Made by a program: the position numbers and the translations under genes. 64,000 nucleotides of DNA from Shinisaurus crocodilurus (lineage: Eukaryota > Chordata > Lepidosauria > Squamata > Shinisauridae), in NCBI GenBank assembly GCA_021292165.1, contig CM037877.1, forward strand, positions 207,866,715 to 207,930,714, given 5' to 3'. Below the pieces are notes generated by a model, which was not told the DNA's origin, did not search any database, and was given only the letters and a program-made list of their open reading frames with translations. Shown here piece by piece: positions 40,391-52,019 of this stretch (positions are counted from its first letter, which is position 1; each line of letters opens with the position of its first letter).

Positions 40391-41163
40391 CAGGACCGGT
40401 GCAGGGCAGTTTGGCGCCCTAGGCAAAATTATATTTAGTGCCCCCCTCTCGTGCCGTGGGGGGGGCTCCGGAGCAAAGCAGCCGGGAAACGCCTGCTTGC
40501 CCAGCTCCCCCCCCCCCAGCCCTGGCCGCCGCCTCCGAGCCTGCCTCCCCATCCACTGGTCCCGTCGCATCCTTCCGGCATGGAGGAAGTGATGCGACGG
40601 GACCCCCGCGCTCTGTTTTTGGCCGGGGAAACCAGGGCAACAGGGCTGTTTAAGCCTTGTTGCTCTGGTTCCTCCTGCCAAAACAGAGCGCGAGCGGGGC
40701 TCCGGCAGCGGCGGAGGCGGCAGAGAAGGTAGGTGGCGGGGGGTCCGGCGGCGGGGGGTCCGGCGGCTGCAGGGGGGCTGCGGGGGGTCCGGCGGCTGCG
40801 GGGGGTGGCGGGGGGGTCCAGTGGCTGCAGGGGGTGGCGGCAGCGGCTCGAGCGGCACAGAGAACGCTCCGCTCTGCATGTTGAGATCGGCCGCCTCGAG
40901 GGCCGAGCCAGGAGCGAGCCCTGAGCCGACTCCAGGCTCGGCCCCACCACTACCCAGTACAGGGCAGGAGGATCAGCGGAGGCCCGGCGCCCGCAATCCC
41001 TCCGCACTGACCTGGTGGTGCCTTTGTCGGCTGAGGCGGCAGGGCGGGGCGGGAGCACGCCGGCAGCGAAGAGTCGGCCGGAAGGAGCGCAGCGTTTCTG
41101 CGCCCTCTTCAGCCACGCACCCTAGGCAACCGCCTAGTTTGCCTAGCGGTAGTGCCGGCCCTG
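40391..41163 (-). mobile_element. Long GC-rich hAT-A element, 773 bp, perfect target duplication
   Basis: Ends CAGGACCGGTGCAGGGCAGT and GGTAGTGCCGGCCCTG match the short hAT-A copies, and the 8-bp duplication CCTTAGGC is exact (40383-40390, 41164-41171). About 65-75 bp at each end are shared with the short forms. The ~620-bp interior is very GC- and CpG-rich, with 'GGGGGGTCCGGCGGCTGC' tandem units near 40735-40830. Open frames up to 207 codons on both strands are proline/glycine/alanine-rich and lack a transposase domain. Confidence 0.92.
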
Positions 41164-41190
41164 CCTTAGGCCATGCTGGTGGTTCATAGA

Positions 41191-41356
41191 TTTCATAGAT
41201 CATAGAGTTGGAAGGAGCCTACAAGGCTATCGAGTCCAACCCCCTGCTTAATGCAGGAAACTAGAGGCGGGGTCTCCCATCCAAGTCATAACCAGGCCTG
41301 ACCCTGCTTAGCTTTCCACACTCAGACAAGCTGAGCCAGCGTAAGCCACAGGCCTG
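41191..41356 (-). mobile_element. 5S rRNA-headed SINE with CR1-like tail, copy 4
   Basis: Reverse copy: 'TTTCATAGATCATAGAGTTG', 'GTCTCCCATCCAAGTCATAA', 'CAGGCCTGACCCTGCTTAGC' and 'GTAAGCCACAGGCCTG'. It lies only 27 bp beyond the GC-rich hAT-A element. Confidence 0.9.
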
Positions 41357-41541
41357 TTTCCAAAGGGAAACTCTGATCTACTGTCTCATAGGTCAGGTTT
41401 TTTTCTCTGTGCCAGGCTAGCATTAAACTTTTTCCAGTCACAATTCTTTTTCAGATGGGCTTCAACAACACACAGGACAGTGATTTGAAAATCCAAGAGA
41501 TTATCATGTTGATCCTATATATGTAAGGGGGGGGGGGAGGG

Positions 41542-41580
<39 letters not shown>

Positions 41581-42139
41581 TTGCCTATCCATGTGCAGGG
41601 CTAAAGTGTGGACAGGGACATCAGTGGGCACGCACATAAGCCTTGGCCCAGCATGCCCGTGTGCAGGATATCCAGTTAGACCTTCATGTGTTGAGCACAA
41701 AGTTCTGAAGAGGGTTTGCACATGAAGGGCTGCCTTGTCACGGTTTCCGATAGTGGGAACTCTGTAAGCGCATTCAGTTGAACATGCTTACAAAGGCCTT
41801 TTCAGACCTTCATGCTCAGGGCACCGGGTGCATGGGGACACTGGGGGTGGGGCTTACATGCATGTCCACTTCCTCCAGGGGGGGCAACATGCAGCCTGTA
41901 GGCCACGTGGAACTCCCTCTGTCCTTGATTGCAGCCCACGTCACCACCACCCCAAATTTTTAAATAATAAAAAGGCATCTTTAGTGGCTATGGAGTGCAC
42001 AAATGGCCAAATTTGGCTTGTTTGCAAGCTAAATCTGGCCCTTTTGCTGCTCCGTAGCCAGTGCAGAGCACCAAAAGGGTTAAATTTAGTTTGAAAACAA
42101 GCTACGTTCGTGGATTATAACAAGATTTGGGCTGAAATC
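41357..42139. other. Unassigned non-coding DNA with (GA)n
   Basis: (AG)n at 41544-41579 after a G-run. 41870-42060 has a hAT-like look ('CAGGGGGGGCAACATGCAGC') but no matched end was found. Confidence 0.4.
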
Positions 42140-42290
42140 CAAAATTTAATCCTGCAAACTTTCCTAAGAATAAGTCCCATTGAACTCAATGGGGCTTACT
42201 TCTGAATAGACATGTATAGTATTGCACTGTTAATCTTTTTGTTTAGGCTGCAGTCCTAAGTATACTTACCAGGAGTAAACATGTTTAGGC
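42140..42290. mobile_element. 'CAATCCTAT' MITE fragments
   Basis: 'TAAGTCCCATTGAACTCAAT', 'GGGGCTTACTTCTGAATAGA', 'CATGTATAGTATTGCACTG' is a recognisable half; a second degraded half starts at 42246 ('GGCTGCAGTCCTAAGTATAC'). Confidence 0.55.
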
Positions 42291-43294
42291 TCCAAATTGA
42301 CCTGTAGAGTCCTGGCAAACAGTTCTGTTTTGATATAGCAGTTCTGGTCTCAATTCATTGTCTTGAATGTTACTATCATTCTTACTATCAAAGTGAGCCA
42401 AATAGACACTTCGTAACAAATTTCAACTGAGCCAATTGCAAATGCAAAGCTACAAGGAGGTAGGTTTGTGGCAGACTTACCCAAAGTGGCAAAGTTGGAA
42501 CTGCATTTGATTCTCATTAACATCATGTGTTACCCACTCTGAGACTCCAGGATAGGGCAGGTGTCAAGGTTCCACTACTGCAAGGACCCCTTGATCTGCC
42601 CTTTGGGAGATCTCTGCCTCTTCCCAAAGACCCAGTCCTTTGCCTGCTTCCTCCAGTAACGTGGGTGAAGGCTTTAGGCGTGGTGAATAAGTCACTCCAA
42701 ACTCCAGGGTACACAACAAACTTTACTTATAGTAGTAGGGAAATTACTTAATAGAGTGGTTTTAAATCAACAGCAGGTATGATAAAATAAAACAAACAAA
42801 CAAACAATGTTCTCTAGTTTCACTTCAGTCTTCCTAATTCCTGTGCAGTCAGCCAGCCAGTTTCTCTTTCTCTCTCTCTCTGCTTCTCTCTCTGCTGCTC
42901 AGCACACACTCTCTGACTGCTAGCTGACCACACCCCACATATATAGTCTTCCCAGGACTGGAAGGTTATGACCATGTGACCTTGCACTGGAGAACTGATT
43001 CTAAACTTCTATTGGGTAACTTAAAACTCTCAAACTCCCCCTCCCATCGTGGAGTGTTTGAGCCTTCAGGCTTCAACAAACTGAAGCCTGTGTAGGCCTC
43101 AACAAACCGAATCCTGTGTAGGCCTCAAACCCTCACATCAGGATATAAGCTTAAAGGTAAGTGTAAAAAGTATTGCAACAAGCCTTGATAATTCCCTGGA
43201 CTTAAATGAACGTATCTTATCACAACCACTTTGGCTTGTGGCAGCCGTGGGAACAGCCACACCCACACTGTCTTCCAGCTACTTCAGTCTATAG
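42291..43294. other. Unassigned non-coding DNA
   Basis: A direct repeat of 'GCCTGTGTAGGCCTCAACAAAC'-like units occurs near 43060-43125 (three partial copies of 'TGTGTAGGCCTCAA'). Nothing else recognised. Confidence 0.45.
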
Positions 43295-43295
43295 T

Positions 43296-43425
43296 GCAGC
43301 CTTCCCCAACCTGGTACCTTGGAGACGTTCTGGACTTCAACTCCCATCAGCCTCAGCCAGCGCATGGCCAATGGTCAGGAATGCTGGGAGATGTAGCCCA
43401 AAACATCTGGAGGGGAAGGCTGCTG
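43296..43425. mobile_element. Fold-back MITE, 'CAGCCTTCCCC' palindromic group
   Basis: Begins GCAGCCTTCCCCAACCTGGT and ends 'GGAGGGGAAGGCTGC', inverted, with 'AACTCCCATCAGCCTCAGCC' against 'ATGCTGGGAGATGTAG'. A target duplication is not clear. Confidence 0.7.
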
Positions 43426-43521
43426 CAATGATTCACTGTTGTTGAACCAGCTATGCACAGCCCAGTGTTCAAATTACGCAAAGGCCAAGGAGCTCTGCCC
43501 CCTTACCTTTTTTTGACAAGG

Positions 43522-43717
43522 GAGGGGCCATAACTCAGTGGCAGAGCATATGCTTTGCATGCAGAAAGTCCCAGGTTCAATCCCCGGCATCTCCAGGTAG
43601 GGTGAGGAAAGAATTCTGCCTGAAACCCTGGAGAGCCACTGCCAGTCAGTGTCAACAATACTGGGCTAGATGGACTGATGGTCTGACTCAGTATGGCAGC
43701 TTCCTATGTTCCTATGA
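43522..43717 (+). mobile_element. tRNA-SINE family B, best copy
   Basis: The head 'GAGGGGCCATAACTCAGTGG', 'CAGAGCATATGCTTTGCATG' carries a box A (TAACTCAGTGGCAGAGCA), and 'CCAGGTTCAATCCCCGGCAT' is an excellent box B, so the promoter is tRNA-derived. The body has 'CTGAAACCCTGGAGAGCCAC', and the 3' end 'GGCAGCTTCCTATGTTCCTA'. This matches the squamate tRNA-SINE type. The copy appears full length. Confidence 0.9.
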
Positions 43718-43790
43718 CAGTCCCCATACCTATTGTTTTTAGAATAATGATGCAGGGGATTTAAATAAATACATTTAAAGCCGATATATA

Positions 43791-43980
43791 TGATCGGCTC
43801 CTTCGTAGGTTGTGTGGTGTGGTGTGCAAATCCAGACTGTTGGGTTGTTTAGGGGCTAAACAACCCAGCGGTTAACCCATGGTTTGTTGTTGGGTTAACT
43901 GCTGGGGTGTTTAGCCCCTAAACAACCCAGTGGTCTGGATTTGTATGTCATGCTGCAGAAACTATGAAGGAGCTGATCGT
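43791..43980. mobile_element. Long fold-back MITE
   Basis: TGATCGGCTCCTTCGTAGGT at the left pairs with 'CTATGAAGGAGCTGATCG' at the right. Inner arms 'AATCCAGACTGTTGGGTTGT', 'TTAGGGGCTAAACAACCCAG' pair with 'TTTAGCCCCTAAACAACCCA', 'GTGGTCTGGATTT', leaving a short loop near 43885. 'TTTAGGGGCTAAA' inside each arm is itself palindromic, so alternative hairpins are possible. Confidence 0.8.
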
Positions 43981-44079
43981 GTGTTGAGCACTAAAGCAGA
44001 AGAGGCAGGTGCACTGCCCATGTGCCCCTGACAACCCATCATTTTTTAAATCAATGGGTTTACCATTACCTGCTGCAAA

Positions 44080-44600
44080 CAGCCCCTACAATGTGGTTTG
44101 CATGGAACAACAAACCATGGTTTAATTAATTAACCATGGTTTGTAGAATCATGGGTTGTTGTTATATGTGAACTCAGAACTATGGGTTAACTATGGATTG
44201 TTAACCACGAACCACCCATGAAGAGAACCCATGGTTTGTCGTTGGGTTGTGAACTGTCCGTTGTTTAAACTATGGGTAGTTGTTACACGTGAACACATAA
44301 TCATATGTTGTTCATGGGTTGTTTCATCAGGCTACAGAGACAGCAGACAAGAGTAGTTAAAAAAACCTAGCCTCTTTACATGCCAGTACTGTAGTGGTGC
44401 AAAGGCATCTGGGATACAGGGAGGGAGCAGGGGAAGGAGAAGGGAAACAAGCAACCCAGGGACTGAGAAAAGAAACCACAGTTTGTTCGACCATCTACCA
44501 GACAAACCCTGGGTAGGGCGACAAACCATGGTTTAAATAAACCATGGGTTAGTGTTCCATGTGAACTAGGTCTATGGGTTATTTCATGTGTTTCATGCAG
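44080..44600. mobile_element. 'AACCATGGTTT' MITE cluster
   Basis: Repeated and inverted 'AACCATGGTTTGT', 'GGGTTGTTG' and 'AACCCATGGTTTGTCGTTGG' motifs lie between 44080 and 44330 and again at 44470-44600. An exact hairpin ACAAACCATGGTT...AACCATGGTTTGT is at 44109-44142. Probably one or more 29768-type elements broken by insertion; limits uncertain. Confidence 0.55.
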
Positions 44601-44664
44601 GTACACATGCCAGGAGCTGGGACTGGACATGGCTCCCTCTTGAATACACACTAAGGCTGTAAAG

Positions 44665-44745
44665 GATTACACATACACACTGAGGAGGAAGTCCCATTGA
44701 ATTCAGAGGGACTTACATCTGAGTAAACCTGTATAGGATTGGGCT
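44665..44745. mobile_element. 'CAATCCTAT' MITE relative
   Basis: 'GGATTACACATACACACTGA', 'AAGTCCCATTGAATTCAGAG', 'CATCTGAGTAAACCTGTATA', 'GGATTGGGCTG' follow the order of the 15812 family. Confidence 0.55.
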
Positions 44746-46500
44746 GTGTATGTGGCAAACCTGAATGTGTGAATCAGCGTGGGTTTAACACTGGCACACC
44801 AAAATCCAGATCCAGTGCATGGGTGTGGATACATACAGAAGCATCTAGAAAAGTTAGCGCAAGCCAGACTTTTTTGACAGCTGCCATGCGCTGAAGTGAT
44901 CGTAAGACTTGAATCTGTTGAGCAAACTAGAAAAAAGATATTAGTCCTTCAAACTTAGCACAGTTGAAATTTCACAGGGTTTTTTTTTAACCTGAAGCAT
45001 TCTCTTAGTAGCATCTACCTCCAGAGACCCAGCTGTGACTCTGAGCCCCACTGCGCTATATACTAAAGACAAAAAAAGAAAGGAAAAAGAAAACTATTTC
45101 CTGCTTCAAAGTGATAACAGTTTGAATGTAGGACAAGAACAACACATGATGGACAGCATAGCCCCAGGAAACAATGGGATGATACTGGTCTGTATGATAA
45201 GTGGTGGTTTTCAACCCCCTTAACTTTCCTCTCTTATTATTTTTTTCAGAGGCTAGTTCAACTCTGGCAGTGTACATTGGCTGGGAAGCAGCAATAATAG
45301 CAAGCTACTGGGATGTGATTTAATTATACCATTCGGGGGTCTAACGGCAGCCTGGAAGTTGAAGCTTGGGTAATCTCAGCACTTGGGATAGCAGCAGAAT
45401 TCTAAAGTCTGAGCTTCATGCAGCGAGAGGCAGAGAAAATGAGCATCTGCATTTCTTAATGATGCCTTTGGGTGGTGTAATGCCAGCCCAGCACCATCTA
45501 ATGAATGCCATTGCCAAAAGGAATCTCTCCTTCGCTGCCAGGCGCATTTTGCTCTTTCTGCAGGGCCAACGGGAGAGGGTGGGTGACGAGAGGGAGTAAG
45601 TGGCATGTTGTTGTACTGCCCTTGTTGAATTACTATTATATATTTCCTAGCGTCTCCGAGTTGCTGGGTTCGTTGTGTGCGTGTTTCCCCCAGCCGCTGA
45701 GTTAATGGAGGATTGGCAGCCATCCAATAGGAGACCCCAGAAGGGCAAACACCGAATTAGTTGGACACCAGAGTGATGTCGGATGAGTCCTCAGGGCCAA
45801 ACTGGATGAGGTGGCAGCAGGACATCAGTAGCTGGATCTCCTGAAAGTTTTTTTTTTTTTAAGGGTAAATTGTGGCATGGGTGGTGGTGGTGGGAGGGTT
45901 TTAACACTGTGCCATTTCCCCCAATCTGAATCTATCTCTCTCTCTCTCTCTCTCTCTCGCTCTCTCTCACACACACACACACACACACGCACACACGCAC
46001 ACACTGGAGGATGGTGACTTCAATGACATTGAAGTCACCAGCCTCCACTGCACATACACACGGAGTTATTTGCTCCATGCAGCAAAACAGAAAGAGGCTT
46101 GGGAAGCAGCAATAATAGCAATAATTCAGATTGGGAAAACAGCACAGGGGGACGGGTGAAAAAAACAAACACTCCTGTGGCCCTAATCTGAATTGCCCCC
46201 GCCCATGACTGCCCTGAACCTTTAAAAAAAGGAAAAAGTAGGAGATCCAATCATGATCTCCCACTACCATCTTGCCTCTGTGACAGAGGCTGTAAACCTG
46301 GGTCTGGACTGACTGTACCACTTCAGACTGCAGGTCTGCTCTGTTGACTGAATGTTCCTCCACACACCCTTCCCCAAAACTCCATCCCTGCACATAGAAA
46401 GTGGGCCTGTCAGGGAGACATGTTGTAGCCCAGACTACTCTCTGAGGCTGAGTTTGTGTGTTCAGGAAATCGTTTTATGTAGGAAAGCATTCAAGTGTGG
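44746..46500. other. Mostly unassigned; microsatellite at 45931
   Basis: T12 at 45847-45860, (TC)n(AC)n at 45931-46004. Open frames of 115 and 153 codons on the reverse strand have no domain; the second reads through the microsatellite. Confidence 0.4.
45931..46004 (+). repeat. (TC)n(AC)n microsatellite
   Basis: About 18 TC units with one G interruption pass into AC units with CGC interruptions. Confidence 0.95.
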
Positions 46501-46501
46501 T

Positions 46502-46768
46502 GAGAGCCAGTGTGGCGTAGTGGTGAGAGTGTTGGACTGGGACTTGGGAGATCCGGGTTCTAGTCCCTGCTCAGCCACGAAGCTCACTGGGTAACTTTGG
46601 GCCAGTCACTGACTCTCAGCCTAACCTACCTCACAGGGTTGTTGTGAGGGTAAAATGCAGAGGAGCAGGACCGTGTAAGCCGCCTTGTATTCCCTGCAAA
46701 GAGGGGAAAAAGCGGATAAATACATGTAATCATGTAATAATAAATAAATAAATAAATAAATACCCTAC
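46502..46768 (+). mobile_element. tRNA-SINE family A, best copy
   Basis: The head 'GAGAGCCAGTGTGGCGTAGT', 'GGTGAGAGTGTTGGACTGGG' and 'GATCCGGGTTCTAGTCCCTG' shows boxes A and B of a tRNA-type promoter. The body 'CTCACTGGGTAACTTTGGGC' and 'CCTACCTCACAGGGTTGTTG' is followed by 'GTAAGCCGCCTTGTATTCCC' and (TAAA)n. Confidence 0.9.
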
Positions 46769-46847
46769 CTGCAGTCCAGATACAGGTTTACCACCTCAGT
46801 GAAAACTAGGTCATAGTATAGTTTAAGGCTGGGAATGGGGTGATGCT

Positions 46848-47222
46848 AGGGTGGCCATGTGTCCTACTTTGCACGGGACAGTCCTCCATTTGAAGGTGTC
46901 CTACATTTGAAGGGTTGTCCAGTTCAAGTCCAGTTCAAAGATCAAGAGCCATAAGAGGGGAGAGCAGCGGGGGCCCTGAGGTGGCCCATCAACAGCAGAT
47001 GGACAGCAGACTGAGCAGGCACAAGGTCATCTGGCCACAGTCTTCCCTATTAAAGTGAGATGTGTTGTATTTCTATTTAAGTGACAGCAATTATTTCTAG
47101 TTTTGTATCTAGGCACATGCCAATGTATATGGAAATTTACACAAATATATGTCATGTCCTCTTTTGACCTCTGTCTGAGATGCCATACATAATGTTTTTG
47201 GCCATACATAAGTGGCCACCCT
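46848..47222 (+). mobile_element. 'GTGGCC' host repeat, copy C, uninterrupted
   Basis: 375 bp with inverted ends AGGGTGGCCATGTG and AAGTGGCCACCCT. It contains the site 'CTACATTTGAAGGGTTGTCC' that carries hAT insertions in copies A and B, here empty. No target duplication is obvious. A small TIR relative with different interior lies at 58395. Confidence 0.75.
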
Positions 47223-49168
47223 AAATGACACATTACATGGGGCCACCTCATGTACTGAAACCCCAAAGCCACTTCTTTCCGTTCAGGCGTCTGCTCTGAC
47301 ACAGATTGCCTGTGTGACTTTGGGCAAATAATTACACTTGCTAGAGTTTCCTCTGCGCATTGGGGACAATGAAAGCTCTCTACTATGAGAATAAAATACA
47401 TTGATGGCTTCCTGATGGAGGCCATCGAAGTCTGTTAAGCTGGGGGCAGGCAATCATTCTGAAGAAAGTAGCTGGAGAAATGCCTTGCTTCCCTTGATGT
47501 ATGTACATACGGTATTTCTTTGTCCCAGACTCTCATTGAACACATTTTGCAGCTTTTAAAAACAATGACAAAAGCTGCAAAGTCTATTTACCAGATCCTA
47601 AAGTGAAATATTATCTATACTACGCACGAGCAGCAATCTCCTCCTCAAACCACTTTAAACTCTCGGCCAGTGTGGGGTGGGGTGGGGTAAAACTATTGTT
47701 TATCTCCAGCTTCAGGTAGAGAATAACAATTAGTTCTTATGGATAGGGAAGGCTTGCTTAATTTTCTTCCATCACTGATCCTATATGAATTTGGGGGTAT
47801 TCTGTAACCTTTTAAACACAGATTTGATGAGGACAAGGAAGGTTAAGCAAAACTGCCAACCCCTAGGTCACAGCATAACATATTGATAGAGGGATACAGT
47901 CTTGCTTATGTATCAGCCTCAGGCTTAGATCCAATGGTGTTGTTCCACCACAGGGAGGGAAACTACTGGAGGAACAAATGTCCCTTCCCTCCTGCAGGAC
48001 CCTGTTTGTCCCCAGATCTGATCTGGATGGTTGAGGACTTTCTGGAACAGATTTGGGGGGGCACATGAGGGACTACAGGGGAGGGGAAGGAGAGGATGGA
48101 GAAGTTCCATTGCGCGAATGGATGTCCATCGCATCGCACAGCACTCTGATCCAAGCTACGGATCACACACACACACACACACACACACCTATAAAATGGG
48201 GTCAAGAATGATCTGTTTCACAGAGTTGCTATGAAGAAAACAGTTTAAATAATTCTGTAATAATTCTGCTCTTCACAGAATACAAAAATTAGAGAATACC
48301 ATTTTGTCTTGACAATTGCACATGACTGATCCACCCACTCTACTTCATCATGTGCCACAGAAAAAAAGCAAGTGAGACATTGTGCACTGGTGTCAGAAGA
48401 GTGATGTAGGTGCAATAGGTGATACAATAACAATGGAGTATGTTCTTTGTGTGTGGAGGGGAATACTTTAATGGCAGCCACTGGCAAAATTAGGATGTTA
48501 ACATTATGCGTCAATATGAATGGTAAAACTTTAGGGACAGGCTTATACCCAATTCCTGTGTCTCGCATTAGTAAAATGCACTCATGCACAGGCACAGGCA
48601 TACAGGCTGCAATTCTGCGCACAATTAGCCTGCTAAAATCACATTGACAATCACTGGGTTTTAAGCAACCTAGCTATGCTCAAGATTGCAGCTTATAGTG
48701 ATAAACTCTGAGACAAAATTGCTTTCGGATTCCACCAAAATTTGGTCTAAACTCAGCCACCTCCCTTTCATATTACCAGCAACCCCACAGCAATGCATCT
48801 GTAATTGATAATTAACAGCACAGTTAAAGTAATTCATTGCAGTGATATCTAGCATATTTATCTGACAAAGGAATGGTGGCATGGACGGCAATCAGTTCCT
48901 GAAGCTGAGAAGTGACACAATTTGCTTTTCTCATACATTCTTGTCTGAAAGCGATCATATAACGTCCGCAAAGCCCTAGTGACTCAGGGAAATCAGCCTA
49001 AAGGCCACCTCAGAAGTTTTCGGGTTCAAATGTGGAAAGCACTTCTGCTTGGAACTAGCGTGTCAATCATCATATATGACACATCCAGCACTGCAAAGAG
49101 GAAGTAGCATCACCTGCCACTGCCAGCATCTGGTCTTCAGTTCCTAAGATACCATTTTTGAATACTTA
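47223..49168. other. Unassigned non-coding DNA
   Basis: (AC)n at 48163-48188 and (GGGGT)n near 47670. No exon or element recognised; the longest frame (132 codons, reverse, 47027-47425) overlaps the preceding repeat. Confidence 0.4.
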
Positions 49169-49588
49169 GGGTGCAATCAAATCCGGATGCCCGCAGCCCT
49201 CTGAACTGGAGGATTATGGGCATCCTATGCAAGGCAGGTGGAGCATGGAGGCAAAGGTTGCCTCCACATTCTTCCCGCCCTGCAAAACACTTACATGGCC
49301 AATTTTGGCCATCTAACTGTTGCATCTTGGAGCATGAGGGGAGGCTGAGGTGCCGCCAGGATACCTCGTATCATGGTGGCACCTATCTCCTTCCCTCCCT
49401 GCCCCCTGGAACGCCCACAAAACCCCATCTCCAAGGTCATGCATTTTTCTGCACCGGCTGTGAGCTGGAGGCAGGCGCTCTGAGCTTGGGGTCCGAACTC
49501 GGAGCGAGTTTCCGAGGTCAGAGATGGGACTCCGAATAGTCCTGTGGTCGTCTAGATGCTGACTAGTGGCCATAGGATTGCACTGCCC
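49169..49588. mobile_element. Possible 420-bp MITE, 'GGGTGCAATC' ends
   Basis: Begins GGGTGCAATCAAATCC and ends ATAGGATTGCACTGCCC, similar to the Harbinger-like termini at 35258. ACTTA is repeated at 49164-49168 and 49589-49593, longer than the usual 3 bp, so the assignment is tentative. The interior is unrelated to the palindromic copies. Confidence 0.5.
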
Positions 49589-49593
49589 ACTTA

Positions 49594-50008
49594 CCAGTTC
49601 AGGGCAGTTGCTGCTTGCTTTGAGCTTACTCTCATCCCTCTATCTCCCTCCCTCATTGCTCTGCCTCCTTGCCTTTATCATTCCATTTACAACATTTACT
49701 TCAGTAGCAATTTAGAGAACTGAACATGGAAATTTTGACCCGCCTTGAAAATACTGTTTGGCTGAAAAGAGGAACTGATACCATTTCCACAATATAGCCA
49801 TGCTGGTCTCCACAACAACAACAAAACATCAAAAACCTACAATTAGGCAATACCTTTGTTAGGACCAATCAAATTGCCACCAAAGATTGTGCAAGCTTTT
49901 GAGTTCTCCAGAACTCTTCATCTGGCTAAGTGTACCAAAAACAAAAAATGGAGGAAGAAAAGTCAGCTTCAAAGCAGGAATGCATAATCACGGCTTAAAT
50001 CATGCAAT

Positions 50009-50066
<58 letters not shown>

Positions 50067-50197
50067 TTTATTTTATTTTATTACTTTGATGTAAATCTCA
50101 CTGTGTTCTGTGGGGCTTATTCCTTAGTAAGCATATTTAGGATTGCCGCCACACAGTAGGAAAGATTGCTGTTTCACATACCTGTTACTGCAACAGA
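49594..50197. other. Unassigned DNA containing (CTG)16
   Basis: 49803-49930 resembles old LINE/SINE 3' text ('GGCAATACCTTTGTTAGGAC'). The CTG tract is listed separately. Confidence 0.4.
50015..50062 (+). repeat. (CTG)16 microsatellite
   Basis: Sixteen uninterrupted CTG units. The neighbouring bases give no sign of an exon or UTR. Confidence 0.95.
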
Positions 50198-50205
50198 CTA
50201 TCATT

Positions 50206-50379
50206 CAGGACCGGTGCTACCATTAGGCCAACTAGGCAGCTGCCTAGGGCGCAGGGCTAAAGGGGGCGCCAGAAACGCCTTGTGAAAAAAATGCAGAGCT
50301 AAAATGCGTATTTTACCAACTTGGGGGCGCTAAATATCTGATATTGCCTAGGGCACCAAACTGCCTTGCACCGGCCCTG
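50206..50379 (+). mobile_element. hAT-A MITE, short form, copy 3
   Basis: Begins CAGGACCGGTGCTACCATTA and ends CTTGCACCGGCCCTG, with an exact 8-bp duplication CTATCATT (50198-50205, 50380-50387). The interior is a 40-bp AT-rich joint between the two conserved ends where the long copy at 40391 has about 620 bp. Confidence 0.95.
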
Positions 50380-50387
50380 CTATCATT

Positions 50388-51976
50388 GCTACCCCCCTGG
50401 AAATTATCCCATACCTGTGCAACCCTCACCAGCCACGGTCTGGAGGGGGATATATGCTTACATGATTCCAGCAATGCAAGAGTATGTTAGGGCATCCAGC
50501 CTGGGTTGTGGGTTTCATTTCCCCGTTGCTAGGGGAGTTCCCTGGATACTTTGCTGTAATGGGTGGAAGGGTTGTGTGGTTGTTTTGTAGGGGGCAGGTC
50601 ACTATTCTTGCATTTAATGTTCTGTTAATTCTGTCGCTGTAATTAACTTGCAGCAGTGTAAGCAGAGGTGGCTATTATACTGGATCACCCAGCCTTCGCC
50701 AGCATGGATCCCTGCAGATGTTTTGGTTAAAACTCCCATCAGCCCCAGCCAGCATGACCAATGATCAAGAGTGATGAGAGTTGTAGTCCAAAAAATCTGC
50801 AAGGACTCATTCCCCAATTTTACAACTCTATAGATTTAGATCCGGTCAAGTATTTGCAGAATTTAGATGCAAGGATGTTTCAGCCTGAAAGTGACCAGAT
50901 GCAAAGAAGGATGGGCTTCCTGCATATTGAACCATTGTGTAGAAGAATTTTAACAGGTGCAATGTGTCAAGGAAAGATGAAAAAAAGCTGACCCTAGATA
51001 GATAGATAGATAGATAGATAGAGAGATAGATCTGAACAATTGTTTGCCCTACTTTCTCTGGTTGCTTGTTTTCTTTATTGTCCAGCAGCTTGAGAAAACA
51101 TTATATCAGCACCTTTGCACTGATGTAATGTAGACTCTGCAAGGCAGTGGAGACCAGATTCTTCTCAGCTCCATCTCAGGTGAATTTTCTCTACACCATC
51201 TTAAAGTGGCTGTTCAAAGAGCAGTTTTCTGCCCCTCCCCCTTTGCTCCTATAATCTGATGCTCTGGCCGCTGCCACATGCCTGGGCTCAGCGCAGTCAG
51301 GCCCTGTGTGCTTAATACTCCTACTCAGATTCATAATTCATTCTTGGCTGAACAAAAGAAACAAATAAATATCCGGCGGCCATCCAGTACTTACAAAGAG
51401 GCCAAAGGGGCAAATAGAAAGCTACGGAGAAATCCCACAGTGACTAGCTAAATAGCTAGGAAGAGGCTATAAATCTGACTGTCTCCATCAAAACCTGGAT
51501 GTAGGAAGTTACCAAGGACCAAAACAGAAGGAGCAACAAGAGTTACTTAAGAGTGAATTTTACCCCCAGATGCAGCTTTTCCTGCCACAGTGCTGCAAAG
51601 ATGGGGAAAGTAATGCATTCTGGTGGAATCTTCCTTTCTATGAAACTCTAAAAAAGATGCAAGACCCTGGACAGCAGCCCTGAACTCCAGTTATCACTGA
51701 TATTACACAAATGCAGTTAGGGTTCCCAAATTTTTACCAGCCTCCTGCTCCTGTGCCTCTAAAATAAGTCCTACAATTCCCAGCATTCCCAGTTTTGCTG
51801 AAAATACATAGGCCAAGAATTAGGGGGAACCTAGTTTCAGTCACTTCCTAAAAACTAGGTACCGCTGTCACCACTGTTCCCTTGCTTATTTCTCAGATGG
51901 AATTGAAACCTGAGGGTTTCCTGATAGCATACGGTTAGGCAGTAAGGAATTACGGGAAGACAAGACACTCAGAATC

Positions 51977-52019
<43 letters not shown>

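Noticed and set aside
40385..41203. Overlapping open frames up to 207 codons, CpG-rich, resembling a first exon or CpG-island gene
   Set aside because: They lie wholly inside a hAT element with exact terminal repeats and 8-bp duplication, occur on both strands, and show only low-complexity composition.
46502..46580. tRNA gene
   Set aside because: Box A and box B are present but there is no tRNA cloverleaf 3' half, and the sequence continues into a SINE body and A-rich tail.
50015..50062. CTG expansion in a gene
   Set aside because: Sixteen pure units is within normal microsatellite range and no exon or UTR is recognisable nearby.
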